Assembly (NCBI RefSeq): GCF_023898315.1
Contig: NC_064615.1
Location: forward strand, 1,185,955,413-1,186,019,412
DNA: 64,000 bases
Reading direction: 5' to 3'
Origin: Schistocerca nitens
Lineage: Eukaryota; Arthropoda; Insecta; Orthoptera; Acrididae
In this document: positions 22,036 to 32,675 of the stretch, piece by piece
Layout: each line of letters begins with the position of its first letter
How positions within the stretch are numbered: the first letter of the stretch is position 1
Made by a program: the position numbers and the translations under genes
Notes under the pieces: model-generated
What the model was told of the DNA's origin: nothing
Seen by the model: the letters and a program-made list of their open reading frames with translations, nothing else
The model's database searches: none

Positions 22036-22735
22036 TTATATAGTACGCCCATCCTGCCTTAGATGTAATCGTACAGTGATCTCCTCACCACGAAAGTCAA
22101 CAAGTCGATTATCCTGGTCCACAATGCGCAACTCAAAATAGTCCAATGTCTGAACTGTCACTGGAAGGTATATTGCATTGGTGAAAGTCTCAGCAATCTT
22201 ATACTCTGTTGCAACTGATGGGAAGAATTTGTAAATAGTATGAATCAGACTGTCGTTGGGATAGTTCGTTGCAATGTTACACTCAACCCGGATTGTGCTG
22301 ACAGGCAGTAAGTACGTCAACAGTCTTATCTGACTTGTAAAATTTACTAGGATCCTTTTTCAAAATCTGTCCTTTTGTGAAACTGAGTAGGCGGCCTATA
22401 GAACCTTCCTGGTTAAAGTCAATCGTTGCATTCACATTGCTTATTTCAGATTTAAGTGTATTAATGTTTGCACACAGCTCAATACCTTTTCCAGTCTGTT
22501 TTAAGACTTCGTTTATATCATCAATATCTTATGCATCAGGTTCTATTTCAACAATGTATTTTTCATCATTAATATCCAGGTGCAGTTTATTGTTATCTTC
22601 GGTGATATTTGGGATGCTTTTGTACGTCTCCAGTCCAATCGATGCAATATTCCATTCACCAATGCTCAAATCAATTGGCGGATAGTAATTTGCACTTAAC
22701 ACAGATGATCGCTCTTTCATATTCAAAGTGGTTGC
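22036..22735 (-). pseudogene. Polinton-type structural protein remnant beside the TIR
   Basis: The N-terminal part reads YYPPIDLSIGEWNIASIGLE near 22690. After a stop and a frameshift near 22320, the C-terminal part reads ELRIVDQDNRLVDFRGEEIT and ends VRLHLRQDGRTI. I know this combination from a conserved uncharacterised Polinton protein that lies near the element end. It is probably virion-related. It is broken by at least one frameshift (about 22320) and one stop (about 22530). A second copy of its N-terminus lies at 34.7-34.9 kb. Confidence 0.6.
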
Positions 22736-22769
22736 ATCTGAACATCAACTGATGAAATGTTTAAAGCTT

Positions 22770-23175
22770 TTCCTTACATATGTCTTCTTTGTAAACGTCG
22801 AGAGAAACATGATGCGCAGATGTCCGTAGAGGTATGTGTTACAGTCCTGATAGCATCGCAAATTGTGGAACACACGTCTTCTGTGAGTGAAGTGTCGTTT
22901 TAATTCTTCTGGCGGTTGCAGGTCACAAACGAGTCGAAACAGTATACGGTATTTGCATTTTTCGTAACATACGACACCCAGTGGGTGCCGGGACTTTCAG
23001 CTACATCTAAATTCACAGTCCCACTTTCACCAGTTTTCCACTTAATCTTCGGTAATGTATCTCGCATAAACACACCACCGCAGAATCTTGGAATGTTGAA
23101 TTTTTTCTAACAAACTGAAGTGGATCAGCATTTGTGAGTGCCCGACCTGGTGGGACTGCTAACGGGTTTGCTTTA
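22770..23175 (-). pseudogene. Polinton cysteine protease (adenovirus type) remnant
   Basis: Such proteases mature the capsid proteins of Polintons. In reading order I see GRALTNADPLQFV, FMRDTLPKIKWK, VNLDVAESPGTHWVSYV (the catalytic His context GTHW), a YCFDSF block (catalytic Asp region), PPEELKR and a terminal YLYGHLRIMFL where families normally show a CGH-type block holding the catalytic Cys, here Tyr. Two frameshifts occur, near 23100 and 22925. The order upstream of the structural gene matches the second remnant at 35 kb. It is inactive. Confidence 0.7.
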
Positions 23176-23315
23176 ATTTACGAATAGACCAAGCCCTTTC
23201 CTGTACGGTTTCAAGTATAGTGCTGTTCCGGTGGCTGCGATTTCCATCGTTTGCTATATCAGTATCCTTCGTTCTGCGTATCGTCTTAGCCTTATCAGCT
23301 AAAATCCTCTCTGCA
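23176..23315 (-). pseudogene. C-terminus of Polinton capsid-associated protein
   Basis: A minus-strand tail with DTDIANDGNRSHRNS leads, after a frameshift, to LYLKPYRKGLGLFV, an ending I associate with the phospholipase-like capsid-associated protein of Polintons. It directly precedes the protease. The rest of the gene was replaced or displaced by the Tc1 fossil that begins near 23320. Confidence 0.5.
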
Positions 23316-23319
23316 ATGT

Positions 23320-24295
23320 GACGCCGGCCAGTGTGGCACCTGCCTAATATCGTGCAGGGTCCCCGCGAGCACGCAGAAATGCCGCAACACGACGTGGCAC
23401 GGACTCGACTAATGTCTGAAGTAGTGCTGGAGGGAACTGACACCACAACTCCTGCAGGGGGCGGAGATCGCTGCTGAACAGGACGTTTCGAGGCATCCCA
23501 GATATGCTCAATGGTGCTCATGTCTCGGGAGTTTGGTGGCCAGTGGAAGTGTTTAAACTCAGAAGAGTGTTCCTGGAGCCACTCTGTAGCAACTCTGGAC
23601 GTGTGGGGTGTCGCATTGTTCTGCTGGAATTGCACAATGGACACGAATGGATGCAGGTGATTAGACAGAATGCTTACGTACGTGTCACTTGTCAGAGTCG
23701 TATCTAGACGTATCAGGAGTCCCATATCACTGCAACTGCACACGCCCCACACTATTACAGAGCCTCCGCCAGCTTGAACAGTCCCCTGCTGACATGCAGG
23801 CTTCACGGATTCGTGAGGTTGTCTCCCTAACCGTACATGTCCATCGGCTCGGTACAATTCGAAACCGACCAGGCAACATCTTTCCAGTCATCGACAAGCC
23901 AATATCGGTGTTGACGGTCCCAGGCGAGGCACAGAGCTCTGTGTCGTGTATTCATCGAGTGTACAGAGTGGGCCTCCGACTCCGAAAGCCCGTACCGACG
24001 GAGTTTCGTTGAGTGGTTCGCACGCTCACACTTGCTGATGGCCCAGCGTCGAAATCTGCGGCAATATGCGGGAGGGTTGCACTTCTGTCACATCGAACGA
24101 TTCTGTTCAGTTGTCGTCGGTTCCGTTCTTGCAGGAAAGCGATGTCGGAGATTTGACGTTTTACCGGATTCGTGATATTCACGGTACACTGGGGAAATGG
24201 CCGTACGGGAAAATCCCTATTTCATCGCTACGTCATACACGCTCAGTCCCATCGCCGACTATCACACCACATTCAAACTCACTTAAATCTTTTAT
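23320..24295 (-). mobile_element. Tc1-like transposon fossil
   Basis: Minus-strand transposase remnants run from an N-terminal DLSEFECGVIVG (about 24285) through an HTH-like SVRTTQRNSVGTGFRSRRP, GGGSVIVWGVCS (about 23760) and FQQNNATPHTSRVATEW (about 23630) to MSTIEHIWD (about 23525). The second catalytic Asp is Asn (QQNN). Internal deletions and frameshifts are frequent, and no TIRs were found. It lies against Polinton remnants at 23.2 kb, so it probably inserted into that element. Confidence 0.85.
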
Positions 24296-25071
24296 AAATT
24301 ACAGAGCGCAGCAATCAGTCGTCCTTTTGTTGCACGTTGTATTTGCCATTAGCAATGCACTGTTTTCTAGTCTCTGTGCATCTCAGTTCCCCGTTGTTCG
24401 GGCGTCAGTCACAGTTTCAAAGATGCATTGAGACTAGTGTGAAATCTGTTCGCGTGTCGCTGTGCCTGGCAAAATGGCGCTACTGAAAACCGCCACCGAG
24501 GCAGCGCCAAGTGACAGGAGTGACCGGTGCAGGGGCGGGCGGCCGCGCAGCTGGCGGGCCACAGCCGTCGCCTACCGACACTGTCACCTCTGCACACACC
24601 ACCCGTGGCGAGTGCTGTTCGTCAGCGGCGAAGCTGGAATTCACAGGCCGATACCGCAACACAACCTCCACTCAACATAATTATGTTCTCCTGGCTGCAG
24701 ACCCGGCACGAATACAATCCACTATTACGCAGGGAAAGTTTACCAAGCCACATACAGTAAATACCGCGTCTCTGCAAATTAAACAGACCTACGGAAGAAA
24801 CAGTATCTCGCGAGATACTGTAACTCCGGATACGGCGGCACTTCATTCACCTATTCTCGTTTCACTGAGGTGTTCTGCTAATGTGGAGTGGTTTGTCCCA
24901 CACTTGCAGACTCTCGCGTGTTCTCTCTATCCGACATCAAATGTTCTACCTGTTTCTTATGCTTATGTGCCATCACAAGCGCTACACTGCAATTCGTATA
25001 TACCTGCTTTCTGGTATATGTCTATGTCTTTTCTCAGTTTTTGGTGTGTTTTTGGGTAGAACTGTCTGTTA
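24296..25071. other. No recognised gene; GC-rich block at 24.45-24.68 kb
   Basis: The open frame 24511-25059 passes from GC-rich into AT-rich sequence without motifs. I see nothing I can name. Confidence 0.45.
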
Positions 25072-25392
25072 TGTACGATATGTTTATGCCCTGTCTTTCG
25101 AATATGTTGGTGATTTTATGTATGAGTTCGTACTGTATAACATCTTGTGTTTTCTCGTATATTTTCCTGATTATTCTGTTATCTGTGGTTTTGTGTTTCC
25201 ACTACAGGAGAACTTAACATCACGCGAGGTTTATCTTTCCGCATCTGCTAAATATTGCTTTGCACATTTTCAAAAAGAAAGGGGATAATTTAGAAAAGAT
25301 TATCTTGTAAGACAAAATCGAACGTAGAAGACTATGGGCAAGAAAGTAGATGACTGGGTCAAGCGAAGACGACTGCAGGCCTAATTTTCCAA
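25072..25392 (+). repeat. Inverted repeat, left arm
   Basis: It pairs in reverse complement with 26531-26881. Shared stretches include TCTTGTAAGACAAAATCGAA with CGTAGAAGACTA, and TTTTCCTGATTATTCTGT. Identity is roughly 75-80% by eye. The arms could be two copies of one repeat in opposite orientation rather than transposon ends. Confidence 0.75.
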
Positions 25393-26530
25393 CCAGCCAA
25401 TATATAGCAAGTAATAATCAAGCGCAAATCAATAGATAGTAGAGATTGGAGGGTACACACATTTCGTTCTGTTGCTAGATCATACCTGCGTTCTTTCTAC
25501 TGGAAGAAAAATAAAACTTGCCTACTACCTAAGTGACTCATTACCTAATTCCTTAAGCATCGAATGATTTAATTCAACTACATCCATTACCCGTGCTGTA
25601 CTTTCGTTGACGTAAATCTCACAGTCTCTTCTAGAGCCGCTAACCCTTCCAAGACGTTAGTATCTCTAACAGAATTATACAGTCTCATAGGCAAATCTCA
25701 AGTTCTTTTTTTCCTCTCTGAGCTGTAATTAGCCGGCCGCGGTGGTCTAGCGGTTCTAGGCGCTCAGTCCGGAACCGCGCGACTGCTACGGTCGCAGGTT
25801 CGAATCCTGCCTCGGGCATGGATGTGTGTGATGTCCTTAGGTTAGTTAGGTTTAAGTAGTTCTAAGTTCTAGGGGCCTGATGACCACAGATGTTAAGTCC
25901 CATAGTGCTCAGAGCCATTTGAACCATTTTTCGAGCTGTAATTCCCTCTCCAGATTACCCCTTATTTTCCTTTACTACTTGTTCAAGGACAGATCGAATA
26001 ACGTCGGCGGGAGGCTACGCCTCTCATTTCCTTCTCAACCTCTTCTTGCCCCTTCACGTGCTTCAATTCTAATAAGTACACTCTGGTTTTTGTACAAGTT
26101 GTAAATAACCTTTTCCTCCCTGTATTCTAACTCTGCTACCTTCAAAATTCCAACGTATTCAAGTCAACATAGTCAGAATCTTTCTCTACAAATTTTATAA
26201 GCGTACGTTTCCCTCCCTTCAAACGTAGTATCTCCCAAGATACGTCAAAAAGGTCAATATTACTCACGTATTCCAATATTTTTGCCGAAACTAACCAGAT
26301 TTTCCTCCAGATCGGACGTCTACCAGTTTCTCCATTGTTCTGTATACAATTCGTGTCGTACTTTGCAACTATAACTTACTAAATTCATCATCATCATAAT
26401 GATTCGCTTTACTCCCTGCTAAGCGAAGTGACCTCATTACTTCATTAATTTGATAAGTAAATGGATCCTGGACTCGATGTCTGCATCCACAGCGATCTTC
26501 AGCCCTTCTTAATATAATGTAAAGAGGTAG
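25393..26530. other. Spacer between 25-kb inverted arms
   Basis: Apart from the SINE at 25731-25932 I recognise nothing here. Pyrimidine-rich stretches near 25960-26220 lack coding motifs. Confidence 0.45.
25731..25932 (+). mobile_element. tRNA-derived SINE, full length
   Basis: Begins GCCGGCCGCGGTGGTCTAGC, with B-box GGTTCGAATCC and tail GAGCCATTTGAACCATTTTTC. Target duplications GAGCTGTAATT lie at 25720-25730 and 25933-25943. Confidence 0.95.
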
Positions 26531-26881
26531 GCCGGTAATCTTCTTCGCTTGACTCAACCATCTACTTTCTGCTATTGGACGTAGTCTTCTACGTTCGATT
26601 TTGTCTTACAAGATGGTCTTTTCTAAATTATCCCCTTCCTTTCTAAAAATCCGCCCGAGAAACTAAAAGTATCTTCGGGAGACACGTGAAGATAAACTTC
26701 TCGCGATGTAAAGTTCTTCTGTAACGGAAACACAAAACCACAGACAAAAGCTACACAGAATAATCAGGAAAATACACGAGAAAACACAGTGTTTCACAAT
26801 GACATACAAACACAAACTCATACATAAAATCACAAATATTTTCAAAAGACAGGGTATAAACATAGCATTATTTACGCATTC
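26531..26881 (-). repeat. Inverted repeat, right arm
   Basis: Partner of 25072-25392. It carries a few small insertions relative to the left arm, for example GTAGCTTTTGT in the complement. Confidence 0.75.
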
Positions 26882-26939
26882 TCTGTCACATTCATGATAT
26901 AATAATACAAACTGTTAATAGATGTCTCTACGATCGTGT

Positions 26940-28256
26940 TCTGCACGGAAAATGGCATCCCAGTCAACGAACAAACACGCCAACCATGATTTCAGGGCAC
27001 CTATCAAATAGAGTAGTGTTTGTCAGATGGTCCAATAACCACAATCGTTGTGTACACAGTCACAGACGGTGCAGTGTGCAGTGTGGCACAGAAAAGACGC
27101 GTACTAGACTTCCTGCGGTGATCGGCCGTAGGAAGACTGCAAGTAGAACAATGCAGACTGATGCAACCCGATGGCCTAGTGTGAGTCGTTCTCTTGTTTC
27201 TCTGAAGTGGTGACATTTTATTTTATAGACTGAAACTGTATCCCGAAGACCAGTACACGTCGGGCCACGTTATTTGGCTGCAGGGGCACGACGATACCGC
27301 CTTAGTACTGCACTGCAACTGGCGTCTGACCTCGCAGTATCCACTGGACCAGCTGTATCGAGGAATACGGTGTAGAGAAGGCTTCGGCAGAGTGGCCTTT
27401 ATTGTCGTGGGCATGGTGTATGTGTACCTCTGACACGTCTTCACAAAAGAGTACGCCAAGAGTAGAGCCGCCAAGGTGCCACCCGGACAGTCGAACAGCG
27501 GGCCAATGTTCTTTCCACAGATGAGTCCCGATTTGGTCTGGAGAGTGATTCTCGACGGATTCGCTTCTGGAGGGAACGTGGAACAGTATTTCGAGATCCA
27601 GACATTGGGAAAGAGACCGATATCTAGGAGGATCCCGCACGGTGTGAGCAGCGATTATGTTGACCACTCGAACACCTCTTCATGAAATTGCACAGGGGAA
27701 TCGTCAAGGTTTAACTGCTATCAGGTATCGTGACGAGATCTTCGGACTTGGTATGTGGTTCCTGCGCGATGCTGTGGGCCCAGACTCCGTACTGATGGGC
27801 GGTAATGGTCGACCTCATAGAACACAAGTGGTTGATGTTTTCTTAGAAGATACGGTAGGCATGATGTGGTCTGCTCCCTCTTCGATTGGAATCCCATAGA
27901 CAATGTGCAGGTTGCACTAGGGAGACGGGTGGCATCGCGTCAGCATTCACCAACAATTCTCTAAGATCTGCGAGCAGCTCTGCAGATAGAATGAGATGAG
28001 CAACATCATTCAAAGCATTTCCCGTCGTTGTCAGGCTTGTATTGCTGCCAGAGATGGTCATACCCCATATTGAGCACATGAACCAGTTGTTGGAACATGT
28101 GTGCAAATCCGTGAAGTTGGCATTTTGCAGTGGTTAAGCTCTGTGTTCTTTACATTGTTTCTACTTTACTGTCACCTGTTTGTACTGTATTTAAGAAAAA
28201 TAAAAGCAACCTTGCAAAATTTCCGTTTATTGCTTTAATTTTCGACACCAGTGTAC
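26940..28256 (+). mobile_element. Tc1-like transposon fossil
   Basis: Plus-strand transposase remnants: LSTDESRFGLESDSRRIRFW near 27515 (first Asp present), then a block where DN is expected reading MGGNGRPHRTQVVD near 27790 (second Asp lost to Gly), then DWNPI followed by a stop where the Glu block lies near 27885. The right end ATTTCCGTTTATTGCTTTAA...ACACCAGTGTA (to 28256) looks like a Tc1 terminus ending in TA. The left terminus is not found. Many frameshifts occur. The element abuts a Penelope-type endonuclease fragment, its likely target. Confidence 0.85.
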
Positions 28257-28510
28257 ATAGAAACAGGCAGAACATTTGACGTCAGATACAAACACGACGT
28301 GAGAATCTGGAAGTATGGGACAAATCACTCCACATTTGCAGAATACCTAAGAGAACAGTCACAAGCCAACCTCTAGAAAAGGAGACGTGAAAATAATTAG
28401 AATAAACAATAAAACAACACCTCCTAAAGCTGCAATAAAATTACCACATACAAAAAAAATCAAAGCAGAGAACAAAACCCTGTTGAATGAACAAGTAACA
28501 TGACAGAGAG
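28257..28510 (+). pseudogene. Penelope-like GIY-YIG endonuclease fragment
   Basis: The frame reads ETGRTFDVRYKHDVRIWKYG, then NHSTFAEYLRE, and ends LLNEQVT before a stop near 28500. This is the pattern I know from the C-terminal GIY-YIG nuclease of Penelope-like elements. The GIY-YIG signature itself is cut off by the Tc1 right end at 28256. In-frame stops near 28375-28430 show decay. Confidence 0.6.
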
Positions 28511-28810
28511 CTTACTGTTTACATTAATATATAAAATAATAGAGTAACAGTCTAAAAGAGGATTATTATCATAATAATAATAACAACACGTAACGCCTGT
28601 CCACTCATTTGCCCATGAGCCCCTGCACAAAACATTTAAACCAAAACTCATATCAACTGAAATCCAAAACTGTCACAAACCCTCTGACAGCTATTACATT
28701 CACATTCAACTTCCTACAACTCGCCCTGAGGAACCACTGACACACCCACAGCCACACCATAGAAAACCTACATGTACATTCTTTTTCTTACACACAAACA
28801 TACACACAAA

Positions 28811-28824
28811 ATACACACACACAC

Positions 28825-28874
<50 letters not shown>
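28811..28874. repeat. (AC)n microsatellite
   Basis: About 31 AC units with one G interruption. Confidence 0.95.
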
Positions 28875-28880
<6 letters not shown>

Positions 28881-29305
28881 AGAGAACATAAATGAACAAG
28901 CGTTAGTTTTCAGCATACACCTCGTTAGGAGGACATCATATACGTAAACAAACCAAACAGGAAGAGACATAAACTAAACACAGTAGTTACGCCTTTAAAC
29001 CATAGTTTTCTTTAAAATATCTACGACTAGTGACAGAAGACTGATAGTGCTCCACAGAAATTAGCGCAAACAATGTGAAAACTGTAAACACAAAAGTTCG
29101 TAACTTGAAAACGTGACTATGTTTCGTAAGTGAATTTATAGTGCGATCTTCAACAAGTGACCAGATTAGAGGAAACACAGATGCCAGCCAAAAACGCGAA
29201 CGACTACAAGCAATCAGTTATTTGCGTAAGAAACAAGACATGAACTGTTTTATAATCTACAAATGACACATACCAAAACAAAAAAATTTGTATCATTGTA
29301 GATTT

Positions 29306-29341
29306 CACTGAAGATTCCTTAAAGTAAAAGGCGAAACACGT
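29306..29341 (+). ncRNA. Hammerhead-like hairpin motif (CTGAAGA...CGAAAC)
   Basis: CTGAAGATTCCTTAAAGTAA is followed by AAGGCGAAACACGTTT. The CUGANGA and GAAA boxes bracket a CCTT/AAGG stem, resembling the core of hammerhead ribozymes known in Penelope-like elements. An extra unpaired base beside the stem departs from the consensus. It lies about 800 bp downstream of a Penelope-like nuclease fragment in the same orientation. Confidence 0.35.
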
Positions 29342-29640
29342 TTGGATGAAATGAAACACATTGGAGCAAGAGAAGGCGGTTTTTATTTGCAAAACGAGTA
29401 TTGGTCGTTGTTTCTGGCCACGGTACACGAAAAATTAGTTTGGCTCTTGTCACTAGCTTCCACGGTGCAAGTCTCGCAATCGCCCAAGAAGGCAGTGGAC
29501 CCCAGCAGGCGCATCTTCCTTGCTTTGGGTTTCGCCCGGTCGACCAAGGACAACCCGTCGGTATTACTTCCTTGCATCGCACTCTCTTTAGTCATTGATC
29601 AGAGGTCGTAGATACGCTCAGTCATTCACTCCCTCCAGGT

Positions 29641-30738
29641 CCTTTAAGCATCTTGTAAGATGGTTCTGATCTAAACCTTCGCGATTAATAACCACTAGCT
29701 TTTTCTCCGTGTTAACACCTAACTAATAGTCTTTACCCTGGAGACCAATAGCTAAGTTTTTCTTCACTTCTTGCAGTGAGGGTAGGCTCTTCTGCAAAGC
29801 GTAGGTTCTTCATTTTCCTGCTGTCAGTTGAAATTTCACGTCCCGAGCTATTCGGTGCGTCGCCTATGACATACCCCGCATACGTGCTATAGGGCTCAGA
29901 TGATAGTGTAGGAACATCCATTTGTCACGTCGAAAAACTGCGAGTCTTCAACTTCTATCTTTATGGCTGCAGTATGACTTAAAAATTCCGTTTAGTAGTG
30001 ATACTCGGTGTTCTGGAACCCCCATTTTTGAGCACATGCCACAACTTGTACCACATGAGACAATCAATCTAGGAAACAAACGAAGGCAGAGACACAGAAC
30101 TCAGACCTCCTTCAATTATCTGCTTTAAATTCGAGGCTGCTTCTGTAGTATCTTCACTTGTCCCAAAATGTGATTTTTCTGCAGAAATCTCAAACTGCAA
30201 GAAATTTCTTTAGGCTTCGATTCATTATGTAAAAGGAGGACTTGGCCAGCACTCAATATTAACGATATAGTCCGGTAACTGTATCAATCCCTAACTGATC
30301 CTTTTTTTGTGAATAGGAATTACGTCCAGTCTCTAGGCCATTCATCAGTACGCCACACCGTCAAGCACGCATACCTTCCATCACTGTATGGATTTCTCTG
30401 GAATTACCGTCTGTACCTGGGGCTTTGTTGTTTTTCGCATGCTTGATGCCATTCTAGATTTCACCGAATTGAATATCGGGTTCCGTGTCTGATTCCTTGC
30501 AAATGTTCTCTTCCTCGATGTTATTTCCTTTGCAACACAGGGTTTCGCAGTGTCGTTTCTATTTAACTACTGCTTCTTTCTCGTCAGCAACAAGATCGCT
30601 ATTTACATCTTGTATCATTCACTTGTGCGGTTTGAACTGTCGGGTAATGCCGTTTATCTTCTTTAAGACGTCACGTGTTTGATTTAGCTTTTGATGCTGT
30701 GGTTTGATCACATACGCTGGCGAGATACTGTGTCTTGT
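29641..30738 (-). pseudogene. LINE reverse transcriptase fossil
   Basis: Read on the minus strand: KNNKAPGTDG near 30430 (RT block preceding the fingers), FRKIT-type degraded middle, then MKNLRFAEEPTLTARSEEKL near 29810, where FADD is expected and FAEE is found, and LGVNTEKKLVVINREG near 29710. The order matches the RTE-like LINE family also seen at 1-2862 and 46360-47564. Stops are frequent. A SINE at 30750 inserted just upstream. Confidence 0.75.
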
Positions 30739-30749
30739 CAGTTCGCCGG

Positions 30750-30907
30750 AGCCGCTCTGCTGCTACGGTCGCAGGTTCGAATCCTGCCTCGGGCATGCAT
30801 GTTTGTGATGTCCTTAGGTTAGTTAGGTTTAAGTAGTTGTAAGTTTAGGGGACTGACGACCTCAGATGTTAAGTCCCATAGTGCTTAGAGCCATTTGAAC
30901 CATTTTT
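30750..30907 (+). mobile_element. 5'-truncated SINE with target duplication
   Basis: It starts within the tRNA-like head (CTGCTACGGTCGCAGGTTCG) and ends GAGCCATTTGAACCATTTTT. Target duplications CAGTTCGCCGG lie at 30739-30749 and 30908-30918. The A-box is missing. Confidence 0.93.
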
Positions 30908-30918
30908 CAGTTCGCCGG

Positions 30919-32395
30919 CTGCGCCACGTTTTGCGTTGCACGCTTCCTAAACTTGAGCAGTTTGTACGCCACGTCGCTTCAGGGTTCAAAATCCAGGGAT
31001 GCTTCGCTCGGAAGGGGGTCTTAGGTCTTAGTAAGCTGTTCAGGAAGAGATGAACTCATTATTTCCTTTACTTTCTCCCGTGTTTGTGGAGGGGATATTC
31101 CTGATACTCTGGTAAAATTGAAAAATGTCAGCAGATGCCTATTTTGGAATTGGAATTATTACTTATCGCGTTTCGAACTCGAGTGTGATTTGGATGTAGG
31201 AAAGCTATTCCTATATTTTCAGATATGTTTTACTCATTCACTCCACTATCGTGCAATAAAATGCCTACACGAGATGCAACAGGAAATGACGGTTAGATGC
31301 GATATTTGCTGAATCTTTAAGCACGAAAATCGAGCGTTCCTAATAATTACAGACACAACGCTAACAAAACTGACGTTTACACATATTTGGTATTTGAAAG
31401 GATGCATTTCCTACAAGCAAGTATATTTGTGAGAACTTATTTCTCTAAACAAGACATTAAATGTCGAGTTTTCAGGAAGATAATCTGCACTTTGTGTTAC
31501 GAGTGGTCTATTTCGAGTTTTGACACAGAAGCAGATGTACAAGGTGACTGACAATGGATTTAGGAATAGTGCTGTAAGATAAACGCAGTTTTACAGTTGA
31601 TAATCATAAATTCCTGATGCCATTTACTGCAACAAACCCTGAAGAGAAATTCGAAAATAAGAAGGAAGTTATCTGAGAGACACGTAGCAAAGTAAAAGAG
31701 TCTTACGCCGGACTCTCACAGTGTACTGTTACAGTGAAATGACAGTGTTTATAGTTAGAAATAAGCCAGCACATGGTGACCGGTAGAAAGTTTTTGCTGA
31801 GCTACAAGAGTGTAGGTGGTGCAGGTAACACTGAGAGACGACTAGTGTCCACAGTCGCTCGCACGCTCTGCCCGCCTCCGGCAGTGCCCCCCGGACACGC
31901 AGGAGTCAGACTCACCGCATCGTCCGCGCTGGCTGGCTGGCTGGCTGGCTGGCGGCGGCGCGCTCCGGCCTCGGGCGCCGTCGGCGGCTATCTGGCCGCG
32001 CCTCGCCTCGCGATATCGCCTCGGTGCCCCTCCTGTCCCCTTATCGAAACGTCCCTCGAGTCACACAGCCCTGCCAGTGCACGCTATGCGACTTGCAACT
32101 TACAGTCTAACTATTCCTCAGTTACAGCTGAAGTAAAGCTCCAACTACTGGCCATTTAGACCGCAGACCACATGAAATTGGCATGCAGCAGAGGTCACAT
32201 TGCCACGCAGTCAACTACAACCGTAGATTAAATATCTCTGGAGTCAGCATTCACATGCGCAGAACAAATTTTGTGTTGTCAACATACATTGACGGCCTGG
32301 TCACGTGTTCTCGGGACGTCGTGTGTTTGTCCGTATAGCGCCCTGTATATTTAGAATGTCACTACATCTCTAATAGAGACGGATTCTTTTCGTAC
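30919..32395. other. Unassigned; GC-rich block 31860-32060 with (GGCT)n
   Basis: The first 200 bp may still belong to the LINE fossil. The block at 31860-32060 is strikingly GC- and CpG-rich, with GGCT repeats at 31930-31954, inside AT-rich surroundings. An open frame of 128 codons (31773-32159) crosses it without a domain. It could be an old promoter-like island or repeat leader. Confidence 0.4.
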
Positions 32396-32405
32396 GAGTC
32401 GTGGA

Positions 32406-32665
32406 GGAGGAGGAGGAGGAGGAGGAGATTAGTGTTTAACGTCCCGTCGACAACGAGGTCATTAGAGACGGAGCGCAAGCTCGGGTTAGGGAAGGATGGG
32501 GAAGGAAATCGGCCGTGCCCTTTGAAAGGAACCATCCCGGCATTTGCCTGAAAGGATTTAGGGAAATCACGGAAAACCTAAATCAGGATGGCCGGGACGG
32601 GATTGAACCGTCGTCCTCCCGAATGCGAGTCCAGTGTGCTAACCACTGCGCCACCTCGCTCGGTG
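32406..32665 (-). mobile_element. tRNA-derived SINE (second family) with GAG tail
   Basis: On the minus strand it begins CCGAGCGAGGTGGCGCAGTG (A-box), with B-box GGTTCAATCCC. It passes through CCTGATTTAGGTTTTCCGTG and CCCTAAAT, and ends AACGTCCCGTCG...GTTTAACACTAATCTCC followed by a TCC repeat (GGA repeat on plus). Target duplications GAGTCGTGGA lie at 32396-32405 and 32666-32675. Confidence 0.93.
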
Positions 32666-32675
32666 GAGTCGTGGA

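Larger units (their letters stand above)
28511..29640. other. Mostly unassigned; (AC)n run and a CTGAAGA hairpin
   Basis: It holds a long (AC)n microsatellite at 28811-28874, AT-rich sequence and the hairpin motif listed at 29306. Overlapping frames at 29319-29611 show no recognised domain. Confidence 0.45.

Noticed and set aside
25731-25810. tRNA genes at the GGTTCGAATCC boxes
   Set aside because: All such boxes belong to SINE heads followed by the shared SINE body and flanked by target duplications; acceptor stems do not close.
31773-32159. Host gene or CpG-island promoter
   Set aside because: The 128-codon frame crosses a GGCT repeat and has no domain; base composition alone is not enough.
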